Shown here piece by piece: positions 1 to 11,800 of a stretch of 64,000 nt of DNA. Made by a program: the position numbers and the translations under genes. The notes under the pieces were generated by a model, which was not told the origin of the DNA, ran no database searches, and saw only the letters and a program-made list of their open reading frames with translations. The DNA is from Galeopsis tetrahit. Taxonomy: Eukaryota; Streptophyta; Magnoliopsida; Lamiales; Lamiaceae. How positions within the stretch are numbered: the first letter of the stretch is position 1; each line of letters opens with the position of its first letter. The stretch spans positions 61,691,028-61,755,027 of the forward strand of contig OY776129.1 of NCBI GenBank assembly GCA_963675135.1. The letters are read 5' to 3'.

Positions 1-570
1 ACTCGTTTTTCTCTTCCTCACGATTGAATGGAGCAGCGACCATGACATTGGTAGTTGAAGATCATTAGTTTTGTGCTAGAAATTTTGTATTATCATTATA
101 CTTTGATCTTGTAAACCTCTAAATTTTTTTTTTTTTTTTTTAAACGATGGTTTCAAATGACAAAATAAATGAGGGTTTTAAATGGAAGTATTTTAAACAC
201 TTTTAATATAAAGTTGATTATAATTTAAGATTTAAAAAAACATGACTATCTTTAATGGGTCATATACAATGCATTAACTTTCAAGATTTAGGAATGGATA
301 TATTTGTGTTAATTTTTTTTAAAGGATCAACCTATCAAACTAGATTGAATTAATTGCCACTCAATGTCTTGTTTGAATGTAGAACAATGACAACACTTAA
401 ACTTTGGATAAGACGAAAAAGAAAATGAATATTTTTCAAAAAGTAAATTCCAAATGCATCATATTCTCAAAGGCAGGATTGAAAGAGTATAGAGGGTGAA
501 TTTTGGCCTAAGGATTTTGCCTAGGATTCTTTACTGAAGTATTTGCAGTAGTGAAGCGATGGTAAATTTA
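1..570. other. AT-rich intergenic DNA, no gene seen
   Basis: No coding exon, RNA gene or element end is recognisable here. The stretch is AT-rich with short homopolymer runs. Confidence 0.5.
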
Positions 571-860
571 TACTCCCACCGTCTCATACTTGAAGGCTCA
601 AACCAATTAGGCATGGGTTTTAATGAATTAATTGTTTATTAATATTGTGTAAGATAAAGTGGGGGTAGTAAAGACTTTTCAACTTTATAAATAGTAATAA
701 AGTTACATTTTAGTGTAATAAAGCAGTGACATTTGTTGTAATATTGTGATGTTTTAAGGAGAGTGTTTAAAAGTGTTTTTGATATTTTAGGTAATGTGCC
801 TTAAAGTATAGGATGCTCAAAATGGTAAAATGTGTCTTCAAATATGGTACAGAGGAAGTA
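571..860. mobile_element. Stowaway-type MITE
   Basis: The left end reads TACTCCCACCGTCTCATA and the right end ends in CAGAGGAAGTA, an imperfect terminal inverted repeat in the Stowaway (Tc1/mariner) style with TA at both borders. The ends also pair further in (acttgaaggctca against its complement near 815). There is no coding capacity. The right end is degenerate, so the family call is moderate. Confidence 0.55.
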
Positions 861-1100
861 TACTTAACAAATAAGTATATGAATATCCATCTGTGTGGGG
901 CTTATTTGGTTTTAAAAAGGAGAATAGTACTATATAGTAAAAGATGGATATTCATCTATGCTTAGTCATTTTTTAACTACAGATGGATATCCATCTATGC
1001 TTAGTCATTTTTTAACTACAGATGGATATTCATCTTTTATTTGGTTTTAAAAAGGAAGTATACTTAACAAATAAGTATTTGCGCGGTTCTATGCTTAGTC
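853..1100. repeat. Complex tandem duplication with a 39-bp unit
   Basis: A 39-bp unit starting gatggatattcatc begins at 943, 982 and 1021, with the third copy partial. It is flanked by two copies of another block (ggaagtatacttaacaaata at about 854 and 1052) and two copies of ttatttggttttaaaaagga (about 902 and 1036). The pattern fits repeated local duplication. No function is apparent. Confidence 0.8.
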
Positions 1101-1792
1101 ATTTTTTAACTACATTTGATCGAAATTCAAAATAAAAGAGATAAATAGTACTATATAGTAAAAAGATTATTCTAATATGACAAAATGGAGATATGTGTTA
1201 ATTTTGAGTATTTAATAAGATGCAGTGAGAATCACATAGATAAGGTATGAAAATACGAATTGAAAATTAATTATAATTCAATTTTAAACTTAACCATTAA
1301 AAAAAAACGTATCTGTTGCAACTTGTAATTCAATTGATTTTTTTTTTTTTAATTGTTAAATTGTGCGAATAATATTAAAATATAAAGTAACTGAACTTTG
1401 AGATTTTGCCAGACTAAAATATGAGGAATTAAAATTTTACAAACTTTCTTTGGTAACATGTCAGTTAATATAAAAATTAATTAGATTGTAGGGGGATGAG
1501 ATGGAAATAGAGTTTTGGTAGTATGTGTTGATTGAGGAACATTAGTTTGATGTGATATATACAGATAAGATTAATAAGATAGATATGGACAATTCTTCAC
1601 GTGCCTTCGGCCCTACCGCTTGTTTGTCTCTAATTTTATGGTATATATGCTTTTCTAATATTTGTATCACATATGATACACAGTGTATATATATGTTTTA
1701 ATTTATTGAATATGATTTAGTATATGTTAGCACAAATTACTATAGAGAAATACTTGTAATTAAATGTGTAATTCAAGTGTTTTTTTAAATGA

Positions 1793-2056
1793 TACTTCCT
1801 CCGTTTCGAAATAATTTGCATTTATTTAAGAAAAGTGGATTTAGTGGTTGATGATGTAAGATAAAGAAGGGGTATTTTAGGTAATTTGATGATGTGTAAA
1901 GTGAAATGTATGAAAAAAAGGAGTGTCAAATTTGAAAATAAAATGATATTGTGAGGTTATTAATTTTGTGGGGTATTTCAATATTAAGAGTGTGTAAGTA
2001 ATTTTGGGACGTACCGATAAAAAAAGTGTGCAAGTAATCACGGGACGGAGGGAGTA
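1793..2056. mobile_element. Stowaway-type MITE, family A
   Basis: The left terminus is TACTTCCTCCGTTTCGAAAT and the right terminus ends ACGGGACGGAGGGAGTA, a typical Stowaway inverted repeat with TA target duplication. The length is 264 bp with no ORF. The last ~29 bases (about 2028-2056) are almost the same as the right end of the MITE at 36613-36834 in a kinesin intron, so the two are one family. Confidence 0.8.
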
Positions 2057-2266
2057 CTAATTATTTTATTAGAATGTACTAATTAATCTGTCTTAATGGT
2101 TTTAATTGAATATTATTAGTTGTACACAGTCATGCAGTGCAACTAATGCAGTAAATCTACATGTTATTAAGTTCAATAACTAGAGGGTTGTAAAAGAAAT
2201 AAGCATATTCCTTATACAATTTTTTATCTCCCATTGCAATTCCAATACAAGTAATGTTTTTCTATC

Positions 2267-2423
2267 AGTGATTTTGAGTTATTGACGAAGTTGGATAGCT
2301 TAAATGGTTAGAGCACCACTACCTAGGCTTTAGATCCTAGGTTCGAGTCATGGGGAGGGGAAAAAAGGGATGAGTATTTAATGTAATTCAAAAAGGAAAA
2401 AAAAAGTGATTTTGAGTTATTGA
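2267..2423 (+). mobile_element. tRNA-derived SINE with 19-bp target duplication
   Basis: The 119-bp body (2286-2404) holds an RNA polymerase III A-box-like TAGCTTAAATGG and a perfect B box GGTTCGAGTC, then a short A-rich tail. It is bounded by an exact 19-bp direct repeat, agtgattttgagttattga, at 2267-2285 and 2405-2423. The tRNA-like head could be mistaken for a tRNA gene. The poor acceptor-stem pairing, the A-rich 3' tail and the target duplication show a SINE. Confidence 0.85.
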
Positions 2424-2524
2424 TCATAGAGAAAAAAATACAAAAATATAGTATAAATATAAATTCTTTTCAATTACTACTATGATGCAATGTATATTAA
2501 ACATATTATTTCAACTGTAAGCTG

Positions 2525-3409
2525 TTAGAATTTACGCAAGCTATATATTGAGTTACACATAACTTCGTAAGATAAAGATATAGAGAAACAATGATGAGAT
2601 ATACCATGAGTTTGAAGGAGGGATCGTAGGGTAATGAATTCGTCCCCGTTGTCAGTATAAAGGGTTTTGATTTTGGTGTTGTAGAAGTTTTCTACGATGC
2701 TTTTAAAGGATGTAAAGGTGGGGAGGACATCAGATTTGCGTTTTAGAGGGTAAATCCATATATATTTGCTAAAGTGATCAACAAAAATGACATAGTATTT
2801 GAAGCCTTCAGTTGACAGGACAGGGGACGACCAAACATCAGAAAAAAGAACCTCAAGGGGAGAACTAGATATAATGCTTGAATCGTAAAAAGGAAGTTTA
2901 TGACTTTTAATACAGTTGCAAGAATCACAATAATGCAGTTTTGAGTTCGTGATAGGTAAGCTATACTTGGATAAGGTATGGGAAAGAATTTTGGAGGACG
3001 GATGACCTAGACGAGCATGCCAGATGGGTGATGGTTGTTTTTCCGAGATGGAAGTTGTGGGGTTAAGAGATGCTCGAGTCGGCCATACGTAGAGATTATC
3101 CACGCGACTCCCCGTGAGGAGAATGGTCCCCGTTTTGCCATCCCGCACCTGAAAATAAGTAGATCCAAAAATAATGTTAACATCATTATCTCGACACAAG
3201 GTTGAAACAGAGATAAGGTTTTTGGCCATTTGTGGGACAACAAGGACGTTTGAGAATGTTAGTATATTAACATGAGGAAACGACAAGGAACCAATATGTG
3301 AAATTTTCAAACTGTTACCATCACCGATAATGACATCATCCGAACCGGAATATGGAGAGGAAACATATAAATTATTGGGGTGAGTTGTGATATGATGAGA
3401 GGCCCCTTA
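2525..3409 (-). pseudogene. Ty1/copia pol fragment (protease remnant, integrase N-half)
   Basis: The minus-strand translation shows a copia polyprotein. The protease end carries the active-site context WILD-stop-GASHHIT, where TAA at 3407-3409 replaces the residue after the catalytic Asp. Then come the GAG-pre-integrase zinc-binding region (WHARLGHPS, CDSC) and the first part of the integrase core (FSDVW, YTDNGDEF). The frame then runs into unrelated residues after GISHHC, because pol beyond this point is deleted. Reverse transcriptase and RNase H are missing. It cannot encode a working polyprotein. Confidence 0.9.
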
Positions 3410-4008
3410 GTCCAAGATCCAGGGGATGGAGGGGATCTTTGAAATAGGAGAGTGGGCGGAGGTGGTGTATATACCAGCAGGGTGGGTGTGCATACGAGGT
3501 GGGGTGTATGTAGTAGTGGAGTGAGTGCGTAGATGCGGAGGGGTGTATTTACCAGATTTGGGGGTGTAAGCAGTAGTGCTGTAGTGGATTGGGCCCATTA
3601 GACAATAATTGAGTATGTAGTAGTGGTGTTTTGATTGGAGAGAGAAGGCAGTATGCGCGACTGTAAAAAAAAAAAGAAAATTGGGCACGGTGATTTAACT
3701 AGAGGGTACCGTGAAGAGTTGAAACCGTCGATGTTTTGTTCGGGAGTTGCAAGCGAACGGCAGTTATGCGAGGAGTGTTGTAATCGTGAGTTTTGAACGA
3801 CAAGAATGCCGAACAACGATTACAAGGATTATTGTGGGATCGAGGCGTGAGCCGAGAGGCTCTGATACCATATAGAGAAACAATGAATTGTGAAATTATA
3901 ATTTCATTAAGTGAATGTAAAGAATACATTGGGAGTATTTATAGATACAAAACATATCTACTTAAGGAAATAAAGATTTACAAGATATATAAAATATATT
4001 ATACAACA
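2579..4008 (-). mobile_element. Internally and terminally deleted Ty1/copia retrotransposon
   Basis: The element reads on the minus strand. A primer-binding site complementary to initiator tRNA-Met (TGGTATCAGAGCC) lies at about 3855-3868, next to a short 5' LTR (about 3872-4008, starting TGTTGTATAAT, with a TATAAATA box at about 3938-3945). Only about 15 bases of the 3' LTR remain (tatagagaaacaatg, 2579-2593), joined directly to integrase sequence at a short CATTG overlap. The deletion removed the end of integrase, RT, RNase H and most of the 3' LTR. Most of gag is also missing. The outer LTR border is an estimate. Confidence 0.75.
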
Positions 4009-4680
4009 TATATATAATATCTCTTAATATATTTATATATGCCTAATAAAAGATGCACCACTTTGTTGGAGCCTAAAATTTATATTGCAATGCATATTAT
4101 ATTTCGTCATTTGTATTTTTTGTATTATTATTCAAATTGTAAATATTCTTGTATGGATCTAATTGTGTGAAAATTTTCATCATAGAAACTATTTTTAAAA
4201 TTTAAGAAAAAAATGAATTTACGGGGATGCCCTGCCCGCGTCTCGTGCGGGTTATAACAATGACGTAATACAAATGCGATTGTCGACTTGAAACCTGAAC
4301 TACTTGTATGGGCTATAGTGGTCAACAAAATTTTCTGACTTTTTTATAACTTCACATTTTTTTGGCAAAAACTTTCATTAATGTTTTGGCAAAAAAAGAA
4401 ACTGAAAACATGGAAAACAAATGGTTTGTGTGAACTGTGAACTGTGGAGAAGGAAAAGAAATGTGTTGAGAGGCAGGAGGAAGATGAAAGGAACAATATG
4501 TTTTAAGGCATTTTGCATAGAACTTGATATGTACAATATTATATTGTATATACGTGTTTGTCAAAAAAAATACGATAAATTATTTTTTCGGTCTTGCATA
4601 CAAAAATAAAAATAAAAAAGTTATACTCCACATATACAAGTACTCGATCTATTTTTTGCCCGTTTAAATAAATAAATAAA

Positions 4681-4718
<38 letters not shown>

Positions 4719-5119
4719 GTTGCAAACTTAGGTTCAAGGAAATAAATCAAAAGTCAAATTAAGGATTGATATTGAGAAAAATAAACTGTGACTGTGATCG
4801 CATTTCGAATTGTCAAAAAAACTACGTGTTATGAAGTCTCAAGTCCACGTACGTAGATTTCTAGATAAATGGCGCCGTCTGTGGAAAGAAACGGTGTGAT
4901 CCAAGATATGCCAAAATATAAAGGAGGAGAGTTCCTCAAACAGTATGACGGGCTAACTCTTGTAGAAACGACAGAGTCTCTGTGGATTAGACGAGTTGAC
5001 CTAGACAGAGCGAACTGACTCGTTGATCTAGACGGGATGCTCTAGACCGGTGGACTTGGTGGGATATTGTTCTAGTTAGAGCGGATCGTTTGAGGGGAGA
5101 TACGTCGTCCTTTGTTTGA
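4009..5119. other. Intergenic DNA with gypsy-like scraps
   Basis: No gene is seen. A (TA)n run followed by poly-T lies at about 4681-4718. The string TGGCGCCGTCTGTGG at about 4869 resembles the region just after a 5' LTR in plant Ty3/gypsy elements. The less AT-rich DNA that follows, up to about 5128, looks like retroelement debris with no readable frame. Confidence 0.4.
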
Positions 5120-5162
5120 AGGGGAGATTGTTGAGGATAAAACAATTGTCCTACATTGAAAA

Positions 5163-6332
5163 CAGGGCCGATTCTAGGAATATTTGGGTTTGAACCGAAC
5201 TTTAAAAAAAAGGCTTCGTCCCTTCATATTTTTTATTCTATACGAACTTATAAAACATAATGTAAAATAATTTTTAAAGGACTAACAATATAGATTTTTT
5301 TTTTACACATTTTAGAATTTCTAATTTTTAATTAATAGATTTTTTAAAATTTTAAGTTATTTAATTTTATTTCAAGAGATTTTTCATGTAATTATTATAA
5401 TTTTTAGAAAATTTAATGAGACTTTTAGAATTTTTTATTTAGACAATTTTAGATTTTTTGATTTTTTGAATTTTAGATTTTTTTTATTTTTATATGAGTA
5501 ATTTTAATGAGATTTTTAGAAAATTTTAATATTATTTTTTTATTTTTAAATTTGAAGGATGTAAATTGAACTATTAGTCCGAAATTTTAATTTTTCGACG
5601 AAAATAATGTAAATTGGAAAAAAAATGATGTAAATTGAAAAAGTGAAAACTTAAAAAATATAAATTGAATTAGGCATTTGTTGAGACTTTTTTCTCCTAG
5701 TTTTTCCTTCCATTCTTCACTAATTCTTTTTACCTTTTTAGCACTTCTCGTTTTATATAGTTATATTAATATTTTATATTATAATATATATATATACAGT
5801 AAAAGCTCTACAAATTAATACTCTATAAATTAATAAACTCTCTAAAATAATAAAATCTTCTGGTCTCGACTTGGGCCTTTGTAAAAAATCATCAAATTCG
5901 ATAAGATAATAAAATAATAATTTTTGGAAAATCCCTTTATAAATATTAGGTCCCATTAAAACTCTAAATTAATAATTCATAAATTACAATTATAAATATT
6001 ATGGTAATTTGCTAAAATATGAATCTATTGTACCTTGACTAACTTTCAAATGATATTTTTCATCAATTCACCCTTATAAATCTTTTTGAGTGCATGTGAA
6101 ATGGTCTCTCTTATACTCACATAATGTTTTACGCATTTGATCATTCATGGATAATTTTATCGATAAATTAATACTCTTTAAATTAATAAATTTCCATGGT
6201 CCCAAGGTTATTAATTTATAGAGATTTTACTATATATGTAAAATATATCTTAAAAAATGGGCCCCTAAAAAAGTGAAATATTTCTGGGTCTGAATCGATC
6301 GCCTCGTTGGCCTAACATTAGGACCGGGCCTG
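5163..6332. mobile_element. hAT-like non-autonomous element
   Basis: The termini CAGGGCCGATTCTAGG and CCTAACATTAGGACCGGGCCTG form an imperfect inverted repeat. The flanking octamers attgaaaa (5155-5162) and attgaaga (6333-6340) differ at one base, as for an aged 8-bp hAT-type target duplication. The 1170-bp interior is AT-rich with no transposase and contains the Emigrant-like MITE at 5797-6232. Confidence 0.6.
5797..6232. mobile_element. Emigrant/Lemi-like (pogo-type) MITE
   Basis: The left terminus CAGTAAAAGCTCTACAAATT and the reverse complement of the right terminus (AGTAAAATCTCTATAAATT) match the Emigrant-type consensus, which I know from plants as CAGTAAAACCTCTATAAATT. TA dinucleotides flank both sides. 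The interior has further CTCTAAAATAATAAA and GGTCCCAA motifs typical of this class. It lies wholly inside the hAT-like element 5163-6332. Confidence 0.75.
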
Positions 6333-6424
6333 ATTGAAGATCATGAGAGTATAAAAGGGAGGATTAGGCCTAACATTAGGACCGCGACTGATTGAAGATC
6401 ATGAGAGTATAAAAGGGAGGATTA
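6309..6424 (+). repeat. 58-bp tandem duplication
   Basis: Two copies of a 58-bp unit start at 6309 and 6367 (ggcctaacattaggacc...). They differ by a few substitutions (gggcctg against gcgactg). The unit includes the right terminus of the hAT-like element plus adjoining LTR sequence, so it arose after that insertion. Confidence 0.85.
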
Positions 6425-6475
6425 ATATCTCCATTGATATGAGGCTTTAGCTAGCCTGGGAATCCAACACGAATG

Positions 6476-7146
6476 AATGTGACGGGGCCACATTGGGCCC
6501 AGTGGCCCCCACCATTTTTTTTTTATATATCTATAATAATTTTTTTTTAAAAATAATTGCATATATTTATGTATGAGTAAATAAATGACAATTTAAGTAA
6601 ATAAGTGATTATTGGAGAATGATTATAAAAATATTATTTTCATTTTGAATCATACATATTAAGTTTAGACGGACTAAAAATAAATGCTTGCATAAATTTT
6701 ATTTCTTAATACTCCAATTCATTTTTTTAATAGACTCAACAATATAGATTTGATAGCTTATTTAAAATTATTGTCTAAATTTTTGTTAATAATCACAAAA
6801 ATGTCTTTAAAATTAAACAATATTTTAGTATTGAATTTTAAATAAAAAATTAGTTTAGTATTTTTATAATTCTGTGCATTTATATTTAAAAGCATTATAT
6901 TGTATGAATTATAAAATATTGGTACTTCTTACAAAATATTAAATTTCACTTCATTTTGAGTTCGAACCATCAAAACTTCCTACAAAACATAATGAAAGTC
7001 AGTTCGATTAATTTAATTTAATGGAATGAAATGTATTGACAATTTTATTATGAGATTTTTTTTATGAGTATAATAATTATATATTATTTTATCTTTATAG
7101 TAATATTAATTGAGTCCCTACTTAAAATTCCTGGCTCCGTGTTACT
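6476..7146. mobile_element. Possible TIR element remnant with GGCCC-rich ends
   Basis: The left side TGACGGGGCCACATTGGGCC and the right side CCTGGCTCCGTGTTAC resemble the ends of the better-preserved element at 45024-45738 (GGACGGAGGG, GGGCCCCCCACCC, CTGGCTCCGTCACT). No clear target duplication was found. The interior is AT-rich and non-coding. Confidence 0.35.
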
Positions 7147-8880
7147 GGAGGAGTACTGCATCTACACGTGTGGGGTCTAAATGGAGTTATTAAATAATAG
7201 TGGTGGGAGATAGTGTATATAATTATTAATGTTGGGAATGTATATGTTGCCTAAACTCCAAAGAAAACACATGACACGAGAGCACAGCTGCTCTTGTACT
7301 TTGTAGCCATTTTCGGATTATATCATGTGCCTTGATTTTCATATCCTATTTTCCAGTAGATATTTTTTCATTCTGCCACACTATCTTATAAAAATTTCAC
7401 AAGATCTTCATATCCTATTTTACAGCAGTTATTATTTTTTACCACTTTTCTGGTTCCATTCGAAAGTTGTTCATTTACCTTATGTGGAACAAAGGGAATA
7501 TGCGACTATTACAGAGTTATTATTTGCACAAATTAAAAGTTGTATATAAGTTCATGATTAATGATTATAATTATCACATCATCAAATTGAGGCCGAAATA
7601 TACAAACATCTAAATATGGCCCATTTTCTCTTGTATAATTATTTTATTAAATCCATGCTGTATGTTTTTTGTCGCCAACCCAAATAATATTCCAGTCCGT
7701 AAATATTTATCAGAAACCCCTGCACAAACCAAAATTAAGTTTGAGTTTTTAATACCATATATAGTATATTCGAATTAAATTCAATCTAATCTAATCTACT
7801 CATCGAGATTGATATTTTTTTTGATTTTTAGTTGATTAATATTTAGAGAATTATACAAAAGCATGCATGCATGGGGATCAGTGATGGAAGCATGTGAAAT
7901 ATTGGTGGACAGGCATGGGAAGCCAAACCTTTTCGACAATTATTCTCTGTTTCTCAGGCATTTTTTTTATCTTCATTTAATTTTTCTCTTGAATTTGAAA
8001 AAAAGGGTTGTATATATATATGAGTCTGTTCTTGAACAATCAGCATGTCTCACTTGCAGCTTTAGGTGTTCTCACTTTTTTTGCAGCAAAGAGTTTGATC
8101 AAATTGGGCAATTCCTCAACTCTGATTTGAGGTAAATGTGTAATGAATTCTGCTTCTCTTTACTCCGTCGTATTATTTATACGACGAGTACTTATCAAAA
8201 ATTTCAAACAAAAACTTGTATAAACCTGCTAGTTTACATATTTGTGATTCCTAAACTCTATTTAATGTCAATTTGGACACAATATACACATTGTTGTGTG
8301 CTTGTTGACACTGATATCTATATATAGAAGCATTATTTTTTTGTATATTTAGTGTTAAAAGTAATAAAACCTTTATGTATAGTTTCACATGTTTGAAAAT
8401 AAAGCTTGTGGTAAATAGTATGTTGAACGTGGGCATGATGTTAGTATGTCTCAAATATTAGTTAAAACCAGTATGGACCCTGTGACTACATATCTTCAGT
8501 CATTTTCATTGACAGCAAACAACTTTAATTCATGATTTTGATAGGCATTCTGGACATCTTCACCTATTTTTCTTAGTCTTTGATTTTGGCATACTTTCGA
8601 TGTACATCATTTTATTTTATTTTTGATTTAGAAAATTCTGAGGTGCTGAGAGTTTTGTTAAGTTCAGTAACAAATTTGTCTGCTTGAAATGTCAGTTGTG
8701 CCCCTCAATCTTTGCCTATTGACTGTGTCAAGGCTTCATATAAACCATAACTTTTAATTTCTCAGTGACAAAAACATCAATCCTCTCCTCTCATTCAAGA
8801 AAAAAAAAAAAAAAATCTCCAGAGACACATTATGCATGAATTTCAGCTCTGATCTGATCAAATTTAAATCCATTTTTTCT
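7147..8880. other. Intergenic and phototropin upstream region
   Basis: No exon could be supported. The last kilobase should hold the phototropin promoter and 5' leader. CATATAAACC at about 8737 is a possible TATA-like site. The sequence AATTTCAG ending at 8895, three bases before the start codon, would serve as the 3' splice site of a leader intron. Confidence 0.4.
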
Positions 8881-8897
8881 TTAATGTAATTTCAGAG

Positions 8898-11800
8898 ATG
8901 GCAGAAAATACTGATCAGAGTTCACGCAATAAGCCCTTGATACCACCCCTGCCACGTGACCCCCGGGGTTCATTGGAAGTGTTCAACCCTTCCGCCGCCG
9001 CTCCCCGCCAGGCAAATCCCGTTTTCCGATCACCGCCGCCGCCGTCATGGCAGAGCTGGTCTAGCAATCCCGAGCCTGAGCCGCCGGTTCAGAATTTATC
9101 GTCAAAATCAGAAAGAGAAGGCGTCACGTCATGGATGGCTCTCAAGGAGCCAACTCTTCCGGCAGCGGCGGCGGCGCCAATTCTGCCTCCGAAGACAATA
9201 GCAGAGATATTCAGCGAAGGGCAAAGTTCGGCGACGAAGTCTCCGGCAAAGGGAGAGAACGGCGCGGCGGCGCAGAGGGCGGCGGAGTGGGGACTGGTGC
9301 TGAAGACCGACGAAGAGACGGGGAAACCGCAGGGGGTGGGAGTGAGGACTTCGGGCGATGAGGCGAACAAGCAGGGGAGGAGGGATTCCGGCAACTCTGT
9401 ACGGACTTCCGGCGAGATGTCCGATGATGGTGAGGATACATAATTTGATTAATTATAATGAAAAATGAATTGAATTGAAATGAAATAAAATGTTCAGGGA
9501 AAGAGAGGGGATTCCCAAGAGTGTCAGAGGATTTGAAGGACGCACTATCAACATTTCAACAAACATTTGTAGTGTCAGATGCAACGAAACCTGATTACCC
9601 CATTATGTATGCAAGTGCTGGATTTTTCAAGATGACTGGTTACACTTCTAAGGAGGTCATTGGCAGGAATTGGTAAATTACTGTATTTTTCTATGATTTC
9701 ACATTCATATTACTGTAACTATTAACCCATAATTATCATGTCTTGCTTAATTGATTGCATTATCCTAAGTACTGTATTAAGTGATTTTGTGGGTGAAATA
9801 GCACAGAGTCCACATGCAAGGAATATCCAACACGATTATTTTTTGACTTCTAGTAGTATAATTTCAAATATAAAGTTGGGTACTTTCAGTTTTATTTAAA
9901 TTGGGCTCAAGTACTTTATTTGTGCCTTTTATTTTTATATGCATTAAGAAATGATTTATAGTACACTTTACTGCTTATCTATGGACAAACTTTTAATTCG
10001 ATGAAAATCTTACAAGAAGTAAAATAAATATAAAGAAAATTGAGATTGGTCGTCTTTACAAATGAAATAAAAGTTGAAAAAGTATATACACTTTTCTTAT
10101 TTAATTTGAGTATTATATATAGTAGTTTGTGGTAATTAAAGTCAGGTATTGGGTTGGGTGCACTGCAGTCGGTTTATGCAGGGGAAGGATACAGATCCAG
10201 AGGACGTGGCAAAGATAAGGGAGTCATTAGAAGGGGGATCCAGCTTTTGTGGGAGGCTACTTAATTACAAAAAGGATGGCACCCCCTTTTGGAATCTCCT
10301 CACCATTGCACCTATCAAAGACGAAACTGGCAAAGTCCTTAAATACATTGGGTGGGTATCTTTTCTTTCTTTTTTTTATAAATATCTATTCCCAACAATT
10401 ATATATATATAAAAAATCATAGTATAAGCTGGAGAATTAATAGTGGACCAACAATTAATTAAAGTGCATGGTCCATGAGAACATGCATGAGCCTTATCAG
10501 ATAAAAATTGTGCTGGAATATGCAAGCATCCCACACCTCCCCTTCCCCATCCAAAATATTATTCTTGATTTCTTTGGGCCCTATTGCTCTCTCTCTCTCT
10601 CTCTCTCTTCGTCCCACCACCTGCCAATTTTTAAAATCTTAAAAAAATTAAAAAGATATGATTATGAATCATGGCCCATCTTTCATGCGGTTCGATTTTC
10701 TGTTTCACTTTTCGTGTTTCATTGATATTCCACTTTACGCTTCCAATATTATAGAACTTTGACTATTTTTTAATATAACACATGTCAATCATGCATGCGA
10801 CATGATAGTGATATCTTCATACATTTTTGTAATATTTTTTTAATTTGATTTTTAAAAACATCACATTTATACATGGCAAGCCTTGGTAAAATTAATTAGT
10901 CGTTATTTTGAAATTTGGATGCATTATAAATGGTGCAGAATGCAAGTGGAAGTAAGCAAGCATACAGAAGGGTTCAAAGAGAAAGTAACTCGCCCCAATG
11001 GACTTCCCGAGTCATTGATTCGTTACGATGGTAATCTCCTTGCTAACAGAAATGTCATTTTACATTTTTCATATATATATATATATATATTTTTGAAAGA
11101 TAGGTAAAATTTAAGTGGATGCTTGAAATTGTACCTATACAATTAAAATTGAATTCTAATGAATTAAATTAAATGTTAAGATTAAAAATAAATTGACATT
11201 CAATTGGATAAAAGAACTTATTTTTATACTTTAGTTTATTTAGGTAATACATCTCATGTGTGACAAATTCATTAAAGAATGTCTAGCGATGTAAATATAT
11301 TGCGTAGGTCAAACTCGAAGTCAAGTCGATTTGTAAATTCAATATAATAAATTAATATATTTTCTTTGATGATTATTTTTTTTCTTTTCTTGAGAACTAC
11401 TCTGTGTTCATTTTTGTGTAGCGGCTGTGTTTCATTTTTTTTAAAATCTCTATTAATTTCACCCAAATGCTATTATAAAGATTTTAATTGAATTATGAAA
11501 TTATATTGAAAAAAAGTATCTGAGTATTTTTGGGAAATTATATTTTGGGGTTAATTAGCGCGGCAGAAGGAAGTGGCGTCAAATTCAGTGACAGAGTTAG
11601 TGGAGGCAGTGAAGAAGCCCCGATCTAGGGCTCTCAGCGAATCAACCAACCGCCCCTTTCTCAGAAAATCCGGCGATCATGAAATCTTCGACGGTCAAAC
11701 GCGGCGGAACTCCGGCGATAAGGCGCCTGCAAGGCGCCATTCACATGCCGGCACCAGAGCCTCCATGCAAAAAATCAGTGAACTCCCTGAGAAGTCTCAG

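Larger units (their letters stand above)
5120..6470 (+). mobile_element. LTR remnant split by a nested insertion
   Basis: A polypurine-like AAGGGGAGA is followed by TTGTTGAGGATAAAAC, which resembles the start of a copia-type 3' LTR. After the insertion at 5163-6332 the sequence resumes with a TATA-like GAGTATAAAAGGGAGG. A 58-bp tandem duplication (units starting 6309 and 6367) spans the right edge of the insertion. The outer limits are uncertain. Confidence 0.4.

Noticed and set aside
2290..2355. Possible tRNA gene with strong A and B boxes
   Set aside because: The acceptor stem does not pair, an A-rich tail follows, and a 19-bp target duplication encloses it, so it is a SINE.
7863..8135. 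90-codon ORF upstream of the phototropin gene
   Set aside because: No domain, AT-rich codons and poly-T runs; it probably lies in the promoter or leader.
8898..9443. Overlapping ORFs in other frames within the first phototropin exon
   Set aside because: They are by-products of GC-rich coding sequence. The phototropin frame alone matches a known family and splices onward.
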